Shown here in pieces: positions 13,265-26,036 of a stretch of 64,000 nucleotides of DNA. The DNA is taken from contig OX326959.1 in NCBI GenBank assembly GCA_946800325.1, forward strand, positions 28,905,115 to 28,969,114, written 5' to 3'. The translations under genes and the position numbers were made by a program. Within the stretch, counting starts at the first letter, position 1, and each line of letters starts with the position of its first letter. The stretch is from Luzula sylvatica. Lineage: Eukaryota; Streptophyta; Magnoliopsida; Poales; Juncaceae. The notes under the pieces were generated by a model, which made no database searches, was not told the DNA's origin, and saw nothing but the letters and a program-made list of their open reading frames with translations.

Positions 13265-15077
13265 GTTACGTAGTAAAAGATACGATACAAATGATCTCAA
13301 AACACGTTATTTGAACTCCACAAAGCGTTAAAATCTTGTTTTGAATCGAAAAACAAACTTTCTTAGTGTTTGTGAAATTTGGTGAAAAGTTATGTAGTAA
13401 AAGATACGATACAAATGATCTCAAAACACGTTATTGGAACTCCACAAAGCGTTAAAATCTTGTTTTCAATCGAAAAACAAACTTACTTAGTGTTTGTGAA
13501 ATTTGGTGAAAAGTTATGTAGTAAAAGATACGATACAAATGAACTCAAAACACGTTATTTGAACTCCACAAAGCGTTAAAATCTTGTTTTGAATCGAAAA
13601 ACAAACTTTCATTGTGTTTGTGAAATTTGGTGAAAAGTTATGTAGTAAAAGATGCGATACAAATGATCTCAAAACATGTTATTTGAACTCCTCAAAGCGT
13701 TAATATCTTGTTTTCAATCGAAAAACAAACTTTCTTAGTGTTTGTGAAATTTGGTGAAAAGTTATGTAGTAAAAGATACGATACAAATGAACTCAAAACA
13801 CGTTATTTGAACTCCACAAAGTGTTAAAATCTTGTTTTGAATCGAAAAACAAACTTTCATAGTGTTTGTGAAATTTGGTGAAAAGTTATGTAGTAAAAGA
13901 TGCGATACAAATGATCTCAAAACATGTTATTTGAACTCCTCAAAGCGTTAATATCTTGTTTTCAATCGAAAAACAAACTTTCTTAGTGTTTGTGAAATAT
14001 GGTGAAAAGTTATGTAGTAAAAGATACGATACAAATGAACTCAAAACACGTTATTTGAACACCTCAAAGCGTTAAAATCTTGTTTTGAATCCAAAAACAA
14101 ACTTTCTTAGTGTATGTGAAATTTGGTGAAAAGTTATGTAGTATAAGATGCGATACAAATGATCTCAAAACACGTTATTTGAACTCCACAAAGCGTTAAA
14201 ATCTTGTTTTGAATCGAAAAACAAACTTTCTTAGTGTTTGTGAAATTTGGTGAAAAGTTATGTAGTAAAAGATACGATACAAATGATCTCAAAACATGTT
14301 ATTGGAACTCCACAAAGCGTTAAAATCTTGTTTTCAATCGAAAAACAAACTTACTTAGTGTTTGTGAGATTTGGTGAAAAGTTATGTAGTAAAAGATACG
14401 ATACAAATGAACTCAAAACACGTTATTTGAACTCCACAAAGTGTTAAAATCTTGTTTTGAATCGAAAAACAAACTTTCTTAGTGTTTGTGAAATTTGGTG
14501 AAAAGTTATGTAGTAAAATATACGATACAAATGATCTCAAAACACGTTATTTGAACTCCTCAAAGCGTTAAAATCTTGTTTTGAATCGAAAAACAAACTT
14601 TCATATTGTTTGTGAAGTTTGGTGAAAAGTTATGTAGTAAAAGATGCGATACAAATGATCTCAAAACATGTTATTTGAACTCCTCAAAGCGTTAATATCT
14701 TGTTTTCAATCGAAAAACAAACTTTCTTAGTGTATGTGAAATTTGGTGAAAAGTTATGTAGTAAAAGATACGATACAAATGATCTCAAAACACGTTATTT
14801 GAACTCCACAAAGCGTTAAAATCTTGTTTTGAATCGAAAAACAAACTTTCTTAGTGTTTGTGAAATTTGGTGAAAAGTTATGTAGTAAAAGATACGATAC
14901 AAATGATCTCAAAACACGTTATTCGAACTCCACAAAGCGTTAAAATCTTGTTTTGAATCGAAAAACAAACTTTCTTAGTGTTTGTGAAATTTGGTGAAAA
15001 TTTATGTAGTAAAAGATACGATACAAATGATCTCAAAACACGTTATTTGAACTCCTCAAAGCGTTAAAATCTTGTTT
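13265..15077 (+). repeat. 24-monomer unit, second partial copy
   Basis: This repeats 10289-12101 at offset 2976, including both position-48 G variants (13389 and 14257), GTGAAATATGG (about 13996), GAATCCAAAAAC, GTAGTATAAG and GAAGTTTGG (14615). Unlike the first copy it has ACAAAGCGTTAAAATC and GTGAAATTTGG near 14860-14945. It ends inside a monomer near 15078, where the sequence jumps back to the equivalent of 11606. Confidence 0.8.
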
Positions 15078-16779
15078 TGAATCGAAAAACAAACTTTCAT
15101 ATTGTTTGTGAAGTTTGGTGAAAAGTTATGTAGTAAAAGATGCGATACAAATGATCTCAAAACATGTTATTTGAACTCCTCAAAGCGTTAATATCTTGTT
15201 TTCAATCGAAAAACAAACTTTCTTAGTGTATGTGAAATTTGGTGAAAAGTTATGTAGTAAAAGATACGATACAAATGATCTCAAAACACGTTATTTGAAC
15301 TCCACAAAGCGTTAAAATCTTGTTTTGAATCGAAAAACAAACTTTCTTAGTGTTTGTGCAATTTGGTGAAAAGTTATGTAGTAAAAGATACGATACAAAT
15401 GATCTCAAAACACGTTATTCGAACTCCACAAAGAGTTAAAAGCTTGTTTTGAATCGAAAAACAAACTTTCTTAGTGTTTGTGAAATTTGGTGAAAATTTA
15501 TGTAGTAAAAGATACGATACAAATGATCTCAAAACACGTTATTTGAACTCCTCAAAGCGTTAAAATCTTGTTTTGAATCAAAAAACAAACTTTCTTAGTG
15601 TATGTGAAATTTGGTGAAAAGTTACGTAGTAAAAGATACGATACAAATGATCTCAAAACACGTTATTTGAACTCCACAAAGCATTAAAATCTTGTTTTGA
15701 ATCGAAAAACAAACTTACTTAGTGTTTGTGAAATTTGGTGAAAAGTTATGTAGGTAAAGATACGATACAAATGATCTCAAAACACGTTATTTGAACTCCA
15801 CAAAGCGTTAAAATCTTGTTTTCAATCGAAAAACAAACTTACTTAGTGTTTGTGAAATTTGGTGAAAAGTTATGTAGTAAAAGATACGATACAAATGAAC
15901 TCAAAACACGTTATTTGAACTCCACAAAGCGTTAAAATCTTGTTTTGATTCGAAAAACAAACTTTCTTAGTGTTTGTGAAATTTGGTGAAAAGTTATGTA
16001 GTAAAATATATGATACAAATGATCTCAAAACACGTTATTTGAACTCCTCAGAGCGTTAAAATCTTGTTTTGAATCGAAAAACAAACTTACTTAGTGTTTG
16101 TGAAATTTGGTGAAAAGTTATGTAGTAAAAGATGCGATACAAATGATCTCAAAACATGTTATTTGAACTCCTCAAAGCGTTAAAATCTTGTTTTGAATCG
16201 AAAAACAAACTTTCTTAGTGTTTGTGAAATTTGGTGAAAAGTTATGTAGTAAAATATACGATACAAATGATCTCAAAACACGTTATTTGAACTCCTCAGA
16301 GCGTTAAAATCTTGTTTTGAATCGAAAAACAAACTTACTTAGTGTTTGTGAAATTTGGTGAAAAGTTATGTAGTAAAAGATGTGATACAAATGATCTCAA
16401 AACATGTTATTTGAACTCCTCAAAGCGTTAAAATCTTGTTTTGAATCGAAAAACAATCTTTCTTAGTGTTTGTGAAATTTGGTGAAAAGTTATGTAGTAA
16501 AATATACGATACAAATGATCTCAAAACACGTTATTTGAACTCCTCAGAGCGTTAAAATCTTGTTTTGAATCGAAAAACAAACTTTCATAGTGTTTGTGAA
16601 ATTTGGTGAAAAGTTATGTAGTAAAAGATGCGATACAAATGATCTCAAAACACGTTATTTGAACTCCTCAAAGCGTTAAAATCTTGTTTTGAATCGAAAA
16701 ACAAACTTTCTTAGTGTATGTGAAATTTGGTGAAAAGTTACGTAGTAAAAGATACGATACAAATGATCTCAAAACACGT
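15078..16779 (+). repeat. Second part of a 28-monomer (3472 bp) duplication
   Basis: From the TTTCATATTG/GAAGTTTGG stretch at about 15100, this segment matches 11606-13307 at offset 3472. It includes GTGCAATTTGG, ACAAAGAGTTAAAAGC, GTAGGTAAAG, TATATG, GATGTG and ACAATCTTTC. The change of match happens inside a monomer, between positions 84 and 97, as expected for an in-register unequal crossover. It ends at the ACAAATCG monomer of 16737. Confidence 0.8.
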
Positions 16780-17356
16780 TATTCGAACTCCACAAATCGT
16801 TAATATCTTGTTTTGAATCGAAAAAAAAACTTTCTTAGTGTTTGTGAAATTTGGTGAAAAGTTATGTAGTAAAAGATACGATACAAATGATCTCAAAACA
16901 CGTTATTCGAACTCCTCAAAGCGTTAAAATCTTGTTTTGAATCGAAAAACAAACTTTCTTAGTGTTTGTGAAATTTGGTGAAAAGTTATGTAGTAAAAGA
17001 TACGATACAAATGATCTAAAAACACGTTATTTGAACTCCTCAAGGCGCTAAAATCTTGTTTTGAATCGAAAAACAAAGTTTCTTAGTGTTTGTGAAATTT
17101 GGTGAAAAGTTATGTAGTAAAAGATACGATACAAATGATCTCAAAACACGTTATTTGAACTCCACAAAGCGTTAAAATCTTGTTTTGAATCGAAAAACAA
17201 ACTTTCTTAGTGTTTGTGAAATTTGGTGAAAAGTTATGTAGTAAAAGATACGACACAAATGATCTCAAAACACGTTATTTGAACTCCTCAAAACGCTAAA
17301 ATCTTGTTTTGAATCGAAAAACAAACTTACTTAGTGTTTGTGAAATTTGGTGAAAA
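16780..17356 (+). repeat. Copy of the linker at 5206-5825
   Basis: Monomer order is ACAAATCGTTAATAT, TTATTCG/CTCAAAGCG, GATCTAAAAA/CTCAAGGCGC/ACAAAGTTTC, a consensus-like monomer, then GACAC/CTCAAAACGC. It matches both 5206-5825 and 20872-21448 (offset 4092). The GTATT variant of the first copy is GTAGT here. Confidence 0.75.
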
Positions 17357-18684
17357 GTTATGTAGTAAAAGATACGATACAAATGATCTCAAAACACGTT
17401 ATTCGAACTCCTCAAAACGCTTAAATCTTGTTTTGAATCGAAAAACAAACTTACTTAGTGTTTGTGAAATTTGGTGAAAAGTTATGTAGTAAAAGATACG
17501 ATACAAATGATCTCAAAACACGTTATTCGAACTCCTCAAAACGCTAAAATCTTGTTTTGAATCGAAAAACAAACTTACTTAGTGTTTGTGAAATTTGGTG
17601 AAAAGTTATGTAGTAAAAGATAAGATAAAAATGAACTCAAAACACGTTATTTGAACTCCACAAAGCGTTAAAATCTTGTTTTCAATCGAAAAACAAACTT
17701 ACTTAGTGTTTGTGAAATTTGGTGAAAAGTTATGTAGTAAAAGATACGATATAAATGAACTCAAAACACGTTATTTGAACTCCACAAAGCGTTAAAATCT
17801 TGTTTTCAATCGAAAAACAAACTTACTTAGTGTTTGTGAAATTTGGTGATAAGTTATGTAGTACAAGATACGATACAAATGAACTCAAAACACGTTATTT
17901 GAACTCCACAAAGCGTTAAAATCTTATTTTGATTCGAAAAACAAACTTTCTTAGTGTTTGTGAAATTTGGTGAAAAGTTATGTAGTAAAAGATACGATAC
18001 AAATGATCTCAAAACACGTTATTTGAACTCCACAAAGCGTTAAAATCTTGTTTTGAATCGAAAAACAAACTTTCTTAGTGTTTGTGCAATTTGGTGAAAA
18101 GTTAGGTAGTAAAAGATACGATACAAATGATCTCAAAACACGTTATTCGAACTCCACAAAGAGTTAAAAGCTTGTTTTGAATCGAAAAACAAACTTTCTT
18201 AGTGTTTGTGAAATTTGGTGAAAATTTATGTAGTAAAAGATACGATACAAATGATCTCAAAACACGTTATTTGAACTCCTCAAAGCGTTAAAATCTTGTT
18301 TTGAATCAAAAAACAAACTTTCTTAGTGTATGTGAAATTTGGTGAAAAGTTACGTAGTAAAAGATACGATACAAATGATCTCAAAACACGTTATTTGAAC
18401 TCCACAAAGCATTAAAATCTTGTTTTCAATCGAAAAACAAACTTACTTAGTGTTTGTGAAATTTGGTGAAAAGTTATGTAGGTAAAGATACGATACAAAT
18501 GATCTCAAAACACGTTATTTGAACTCCACAAAGCGTTAAAATCTTGTTTTCAATCGAAAAACAAACTTACTTAGTGTTTGTGAAATTTGGTGAAAAGTTA
18601 TGTAGTAAAAGATACGATACAAATGAACTCAAAACACGTTATTTGAACTCCACAAAGCGTTAAAATCTTGTTTTGATTCGAAAA
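17357..18684 (+). repeat. 11-monomer unit (1364 bp), first copy
   Basis: Markers are ACGCTTAAATC (about 17418), GATAAGATAAAAATG, GATATAAATG, GTGATAAGTTATG with GTAGTACAAG (about 17847), CTTATTTTGATTCG, GTGCAATTTGG with GTTAGGTAG (about 18085), ACAAAGAGTTAAAAGC and GTAGGTAAAG (about 18479). Each recurs 1364 bases on. The final monomer (18597) joins a GATTCG middle to an ACTTAC 3' part, marking the junction at about 18678-18692. Confidence 0.85.
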
Positions 18685-20050
18685 ACAAACTTACTTAGTG
18701 TTTGTGAAATTTGGTGAAAAGTTATGTAGTAAAAGATACGATACAAATGATCTCAAAACACGTTATTCGAACTCCTCAAAACGCTTAAATCTTGTTTTGA
18801 ATCGAAAAACAAACTTACTTAGTGTTTGTGAAATTTGGTGAAAAGTTATGTAGTAAAAGATACGATACAAATGATCTCAAAACACGTTATTCGAACTCCT
18901 CAAAACGCTAAAATCTTGTTTTGAATCGAAAAACAAACTTACTTAGTGTTTGTGAAATTTGGTGAAAAGTTATGTAGTAAAAGATAAGATAAAAATGAAC
19001 TCAAAACACGTTATTTGAACTCCACAAAGCGTTAAAATCTTGTTTTCAATCGAAAAACAAACTTACTTAGTGTTTGTGAAATTTGGTGAAAAGTTATGTA
19101 GTAAAAGATACGATATAAATGAACTCAAAACACGTTATTTGAACTCCACAAAGCGTTAAAATCTTGTTTTCAATCGAAAAACAAACTTACTTAGTGTTTG
19201 TGAAATTTGGTGATAAGTTATGTAGTACAAGATACGATACAAATGAACTCAAAACACGTTATTTGAACTCCACAAAGCGTTAAAATATTATTTTGATTCG
19301 AAAAACAAACTTTCTTAGTGTTTGTGAAATTTGGTGAAAAGTTATGTAGTAAAAGATACGATACAAATGATCTCAAAACACGTTATTTGAACTCCACAAA
19401 GCGTTAAAATCTTGTTTTGAATCGAAAAACAAACTTTCTTAGTGTTTGTGCAATTTGGTGAAAAGTTATGTAGTAAAAGATACGATACAAATGATCTCAA
19501 AACACGTTATTCGAACTCCACAAAGAGTTAAAAGCTTGTTTTGAATCGAAAAACAAACTTTCTTAGTGTTTGTGAAATTTGGTGAAAATTTATGTAGTAA
19601 AAGATACGATACAAATGATCTCAAAACACGTTATTTGAACTCCTCAAAGCGTTAAAATCTTGTTTTGAATCAAAAAACAAACTTTCTTAGTGTATGTGAA
19701 ATTTGGTGAAAAGTTACGTAGTAAAAGATACGATACAAATGATCTCAAAACACGTTATTTGAACTCCACAAAGCATTAAAATCTTGTTTTCAATCGAAAA
19801 ACAAACTTACTTAGTGTTTGTGAAATTTGGTGAAAAGTTATGTAGGTAAAGATACGATACAAATGATCTCAAAACACGTTATTTGAACTCCAGAAAGCGT
19901 TAAAATCTTGTTTTCAATCGAAAAACAAACTTACTTAGTGTTTGTGAAATTTGGTGAAAAGTTATGTAGTAAAAGATACGATACAAATGAACTCAAAACA
20001 CGTTATTTGAACTCCACAAAGCGTTAAAATCTTGTTTTGATTCGAAAAAC
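18685..20050 (+). repeat. 11-monomer unit, second copy
   Basis: Direct tandem copy of the preceding unit at offset 1364, with ACGCTTAAATC at about 18782, GTGATAAG at about 19211, GTGCAATTTGG at about 19449 and GTAGGTAAAG at about 19843. Private changes are AAAATATTATTTTG (about 19285) and CTCCAGAAAG (about 19890). The downstream monomer ends in ACTTTCTT rather than ACTTAC, so the duplication stops before about 20055. Confidence 0.85.
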
Positions 20051-22130
20051 AAACTTTCTTAGTGTTTGTGAAATTTGGTGAAAAGTTATGTAGTAAAATA
20101 TATGATACAAATGATCTCAAAACACGTTATTTGAACTCCTCAGAGCGTTAAAATCTTGTTTTGAATCGAAAAACAAACTTACTTAGTGTTTGTGAAATTT
20201 GGTGAAAAGTTATGTAGTAAAAGATGCGATACAAATGATCTCAAAACATGTTATTTGAACTCCTCAAAGCGTTAAAATCTTGTTTTGAATCGAAAAACAA
20301 ACTTTCTTAGTGTTTGTGAAATTTGGTGAAAAGTTATGTAGTAAAATATACGATACAAATGATCTCAAAACACGTTATTTGAACTCCTCAGAGCGTTAAA
20401 ATCTTGTTTTGAATCGAAAAACAAACTTACTTAGTGTTTGTGAAATTTGGTGAAAAGTTATGTAGTAAAAGATGTGATACAAATGATCTCAAAACATGTT
20501 ATTTGAACTCCTCAAAGCGTTAAAATCTTGTTTTGAATCGAAAAACAATCTTTCTTAGTGTTTGTGAAATTTGGTGAAAAGTTATGTAGTAAAATATACG
20601 ATACAAATGATCTCAAAACACGTTATTTGAACTCCTCAGAGCGTTAAAATCTTGTTTTGAATCGAAAAACAAACTTTCATAGTGTTTGTGAAATTTGGTG
20701 AAAAGTTATGTAGTAAAAGATGCGATACAAATGATCTCAAAACACGTTATTTGAACTCCTCAAAGCGTTAAAATCTTGTTTTGAATCGAAAAACAAACTT
20801 TCTTAGTGTATGTGAAATTTGGTGAAAAGTTACGTAGTAAAAGATACGATACAAATGATCTCAAAACACGTTATTCGAACTCCACAAATCGTTAATATCT
20901 TGTTTTGAATCGAAAAAAAAACTTTCTTAGTGTTTGTGAAATTTGGTGAAAAGTTATGTAGTAAAAGATACGATACAAATGATCTCAAAACACGTTATTC
21001 GAACTCCTCAAAGCGTTAAAATCTTGTTTTGAATCGAAAAACAAACTTTCTTAGTGTTTGTGAAATTTGGTGAAAAGTTATGTAGTAAAAGATACGATAC
21101 AAATGATCTAAAAACACGTTATTTGAACTCCTCAAGGCGCTAAAATCTTGTTTTGAATCGAAAAACAAAGTTTCTTAGTGTTTGTGAAATTTGGTGAAAA
21201 GTTATGTAGTAAAAGATACGATACAAATGATCTCAAAACACGTTATTTGAACTCCACAAAGCGTTAAAATCTTGTTTTGAATCGAAAAACAAACTTTCTT
21301 AGTGTTTGTGAAATTTGGTGAAAAGTTATGTAGTAAAAGATACGACACAAATGATCTCAAAACACGTTATTTGAACTCCTCAAAACGCTAAAATCTTGTT
21401 TTGAATCGAAAAACAAACTTACTTAGTGTTTGTGAAATTTGGTGAAAAGTTATGTAGTAAAAGATACGATACAAATGATCTCAAAACACGTTATTCGAAC
21501 TCCTCAAAACGCTAAAATCTTGTTTTGAATCGAAAAACAAACTTACTTAGTGTTTGTGAAATTTGGTGAAAAGTTATGTAGTAAAAGATACGATACAAAT
21601 GATCTCAAAACACGTTATTCGAACTCCTCAAAACGCTAAAATCTTGTTTTGAATCGAAAAACAAACTTACTTAGTGTTTGTGAAATTTGGTGAAAAGTTA
21701 TGTAGTAAAAGATAAGATAAAAATGAACTCAAAACACGTTATTTGAACTCCACAAAGCGTTAAAATCTTGTTTTCAATCGAAAAACAAACTTACTTAGTG
21801 TTTGTGAAATTTGGTGAAAAGTTATGTAGTAAAAGATACGATATAAATGAACTCAAAACACGTTATTTGAACTCCACAAAGCGTTAAAATCTTGTTTTCA
21901 ATCGAAAAACAAACTTACTTAGTGTTTGTGAAATTTGGTGATAAGTTATGTAGTACAAGATACGATACAAATGAACTCAAAACACGTTATTTGAACTCCA
22001 CAAAGCGTTAAAATCTTATTTTGATTCGAAAAACAAACTTTCTTAGTGTTTGTGAAATTTGGTGAAAAGTTATGTAGTAAAAGATACGATACAAATGATC
22101 TCAAAACACGTTATTTGAACTCCACAAAGC
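20051..22130 (+). repeat. Copy of 15.96-18.04 kb (33 monomers apart)
   Basis: This segment matches 15959-18038 at offset 4092 (the correspondence already holds from 15249/19341). It contains TATATG, GATGTG, ACAATCTTTC, ACAAATCGTTAATAT, GATCTAAAAA, GACAC, GATAAG, GATATAAATG and GTGATAAG/GTACAAG in order. It then changes to ACAAAGCATTAACATC (about 22130), the class found at 6445. From about 20870 it also matches 5240 onward at offset 15623-15624. Confidence 0.75.
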
Positions 22131-22936
22131 ATTAACATCTTGTTTTCAATCGAAAAACAAACTTACTTAGTGTCTGTGAAATTTGGTGAAAAGTTATGTA
22201 GTAAAAGATACGATACAAATGAACTCAAAACACGTTATTTGAACTCCACAAAGCGTTAAAATCTTGTTTTGAATCGAAAAACAAACTTTCTTAGTGTTTG
22301 TGAAATTTGGTGAAAAGTTATGTAGTAAAAGATACGATACAAATGATCTCAAAACACGTTATTTGAACTCCACAAAGCGTTAAAATCTTGTTTTCAATCG
22401 AAAAACAAACTTACTTAGTGTTTGTGAAATTTGGTGAAAAGTTATGTAGTAAAAGATACGATACAAATGAACTCAAAACACGTTATTTGAACTCCACAAA
22501 GCGTTAAAATCTTGTTTTGAATCGAAAAACAAACTTTCTTAGTGTTTGTGAAATTTGGTGAAAAGTTATGTAGTAAAATATACGATACAAATGATCTCAA
22601 AACACGTTATTTGAACTCCTCAGAGCGTTAAAATCTTGTTTTGAATCGAAAAACAAACTTACTTAGTGTTTGTGAAATTTGGTGAAAAGTTATGTAGTAA
22701 AAGATGCGATACAAATGATCTCAAAACATGTTATTTGAACTCCTCAAAGCGTTAAAATCTTGTTTTGAATCGAAAAACAAACTTTCTTAGTGTTTGTGAA
22801 ATTTGGTGAAAAGTTATGTAGTAAAATATACGATACAAATGATCTCAAAACACGTTATTTGAACTCCTCAGAGCATTAAAATCTTGTTTTGAATCGAAAA
22901 ACAAACTTTCATAGTGTTTGTGAAATTTGGTGAAAA
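22131..22936 (+). repeat. Copy of 6.5-7.3 kb
   Basis: Monomers with GTGTCTGTG (about 22171), the GAACTC/GATCTC alternation, TATACG/CAGAGCG, GATGCG/CATG and TATACG/CAGAGC match 6507-7312 at offset 15624. Private changes are ATTAACATC, CAGAGCATTAAAATC (about 22871) and, just downstream, AAAGGTGCG (about 22950). Confidence 0.75.
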
Positions 22937-24518
22937 GTTATGTAGTAAAAGGTGCGATACAAATGATCTCAAAACACGTTATTTGAACTCCTCAAAACGT
23001 TAAAATCTTGTTTTGAATCGAAAAACAAACTTTCTTAGTGTATGTGAAATTTGGTGAAAAGTTACGTTGTAAAAGATACGATACAAATGATCTCAAAACA
23101 CGTTATTTGAACTCCACAAAGCATTAAAATCTTGTTTTCAATCGAAAAATAAACTTACTTAGTGTATGTGAAATTTGGTGAAAAGTTATGTAGTAAAAGA
23201 TACGATACAAATGAACTCAAAACACGTTGTTTGAACTCCACAAAGCGTTAAAATCTTGTTTTGAATCGAAAAACAAACTTTCTTAGTGTTTGTGAAATTT
23301 GGTGAAAAGTTATGTCGTAAAAGATACGATACAAATGATCTCAAAACACGTTATTTGAACTCCACAAAGCGTTAAAATCTTGTTTTCAATCGAAAAACAA
23401 ACTTACTTAGTGTTTGTGAAATTTGGTGAAAAGTTATGTAGTAAAAGATACGATACAAATGATCTCAAAACACGTTATTTGAACTCCTCAAAGCGTTAAA
23501 ATCTTGTTTTGAATCAAAAAACAAACTTTCTTAGTGTATGTGAAATTTGGTAAAAAGTTACGTAGTAAAAGATACGATACAAATGATCTCAAAACACGTT
23601 ATTTGAACTCCACAAAGCATTAAAATCTTGTTTTCAATCGAAAAACAAACTTACTTAGTGTTTGTGAAATTTGGTGAAAAGTTATGTAGTAAAAGATACG
23701 ATAAAAATGAACTCAAAACACGTTATTTGATCTCCACAAAGCGTTAAAATCTTGTTTTGAATCGAAAAACAAACTATCTTAGTGTTTGTGAAATTTGGTG
23801 AAAAGTTATGTAGTAAAAGATACGATACAAATGATCTCAAAACACGTTATTTGAACTCCACAAAGCGTTAAAATCTTGTTTTCAATCGAAAAACAAACTT
23901 ACTTAGTGTTTGTTAAATTTGGTGAAAAGTTATGTAGTAAAAGATACGATACAAATGAACTCAAAACACGTTATTTGAACTCCACAAAGCGTTAAAATCT
24001 TGTTTTGAATCGAAAAACAAACTTTCTTAGTGTTTGTGAAATTTGGTGAAAAGTTATGTAGTAAAATATACGATACAAATGATCTCAAAACACGTTATTT
24101 GAACTCCTCAAAGCGTTAAAATCTTGTTTTGAATCGAAAAACAAACTTTCATAGTGTTTGTGAAATTTGGTGAAAAGTTATGTAGTAAAAGATGCGATAC
24201 AAATGATCTCAAAACACGTTATTTGAACTCCTCAAAGCGTTAAAATCTTGTTTTGAATCGAAAAACAAACTTTCTTAGTGTTTGTGAAATTTGGTGAAAA
24301 GTTATGTAGTAAAATATACGATACAAATGATCTCAAAACACGTTATTTGAACTCCTCAGAGCGTTAAAATCTTGTTTTGAATCGAAAAACAAACTTTCAT
24401 AGTGTTTGTGAAATTTGGTGAAAAGTTATGTAGTAAAAGATGCGATACAAATGATCTCAAAACACGTTATTTGAACTCCTCAAAGCGTTAAAATCTTGTT
24501 TTGAATCGAAAAACAAAC
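22937..24518 (+). repeat. Thirteen-monomer block, third copy
   Basis: Matches 7313-8894 at offset 15624 and 1114-2695 through it, with ACGTTGT, AAAAATAAAC, CGTTGTTT, GGTAAAAAG, TTTGATCTCC, ACTATCTT and GTTTGTTAAA all in place. GTCGTAAAAG (about 23315) is private to this copy. Confidence 0.8.
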
Positions 24519-26036
24519 TTTCTTAGTGTATGTGAAATTTGGTGAAAAGTTACGTAGTAAAAGATACGATACAAATGATCTCAAAACACGTTATTCGAAC
24601 TCCACAAATCGTTAATATCTTGTTTTGAATCGAAAAAAAAACTTTCTTAGTGTTTGTGAAATTTGGTGAAAATTTATGTAGTAAAAGATACGATACAAAT
24701 GATCTCAAAACGCGTTATTTGAACTCCTCAAAGCGTTAAAATCTTGTTTTGAATCGAAAAACAAACTTTCTTAGTGTATGTGAAATTTGGTGAAAAGTTA
24801 CGTAGTAAAAGATACGATACAAATGATCTCAAAACACGTTATTTGAACTCCACAAAGCATTAAAATCTTGTTTTCAATCGAAAAACAAACTTACTTAGTG
24901 TTTGTGAAATTTGGTGAAAAGTTATGTAGTAAAAGATACGATACAAATGAACTCAAAACACGTTATTTGAACTCCACAAAGTGTTAAAATCTTGTTTTGA
25001 ATCGAAAAACAAACTTTCTTAGTGTTTCTGAAATTTGGTGAAAAGTTATGTAGTAAAATATACGATACAAATGATCTCAAAACACGTTATTGGAACTCCA
25101 CAAAGCGTTAAAATCTTGTTTTCAATCGAAAAACAAACTTACTTAGTGTTTGTGAAATTTGGTGAAAAGTTATGTAGTAAAAGATACGATACAAATGAAC
25201 TCAAAACACGTTATTTGAACTCCACAAAGTGTTAAAATCTTTTTTTGAATCGAAAAACAAACTTTCTTAGTGTTTGTGAAATTTGGTGAAAAGTTATGTA
25301 GTAAAATATACGATACAAATGATCTCAAAACACGTTATTTGAACTCCTCAAAGTGTTAAAATCTTGTTTTGAATCGAAAAACAAACTTTCATAGTGTTTG
25401 TGAAATTTGGTGAAAAGTTATGTAGTAAAAGATGCGATACAAATGATCTCAAAACATGTTATTTGAACTCCTCAAAGCGTTAATATCTTGTTTTCAATCG
25501 AAAAACAAACTTTCTTAGTGTATGTGAAATTTGGTGAAAAGTTATGTAGTAAAAGATACGATACAAATGATCTCAAAACACGTTATTTGAACTCCACAAA
25601 GCGTTAAAATCTTGTTTTGAATCGAAAAACAAACTTTCTTAGTGTTTGTGAAATTTGTTGAAAAGTTATGTAGTAAAAGATACGATACAAATGATCTCAA
25701 AACACGTTATTCGAACACCACAAAGCGTTAAAATCTTGTTTTGAATCGAAAAACAAACTTTCTTAGTGTTTGTGAAATTTGGTGAAAATTTATGTAGTAA
25801 AAGATACGATACAAATGATCTCAAAACACGTTATTTGAACTCCTCAAAGCGTTAAAATCTTGTTTTGAATCAAAAAACAAACTTTCTTAGTGTATGTGAA
25901 ATTTGGTGAAAAGTTACGTAGTAAAAGATACGATACAAATGATCTCAAAACACGTTATTTGAACTCCACAAAGCGTTAAAATCTTGTTTTGAATCGAAAA
26001 ACAAACTTTCTTAGTGTTTGTGAAATTTGGTGAAAA
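24519..26036 (+). repeat. Copy of the 8.9-10.4 kb linker
   Basis: ACAAATCGTTAATAT, CTCAAAACGCG, TTTCTGAAAT, the position-48 G variant on TATACG (25045), CTTTTTTTGAATC, AATTTGTTG and GAACACC occur in the order seen 15624 bases upstream. The same series recurs 13268 bases downstream around 37.8-39.3 kb. It keeps TTAGTGTATG where the upstream copy has TTAGCGTATG. Confidence 0.75.
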
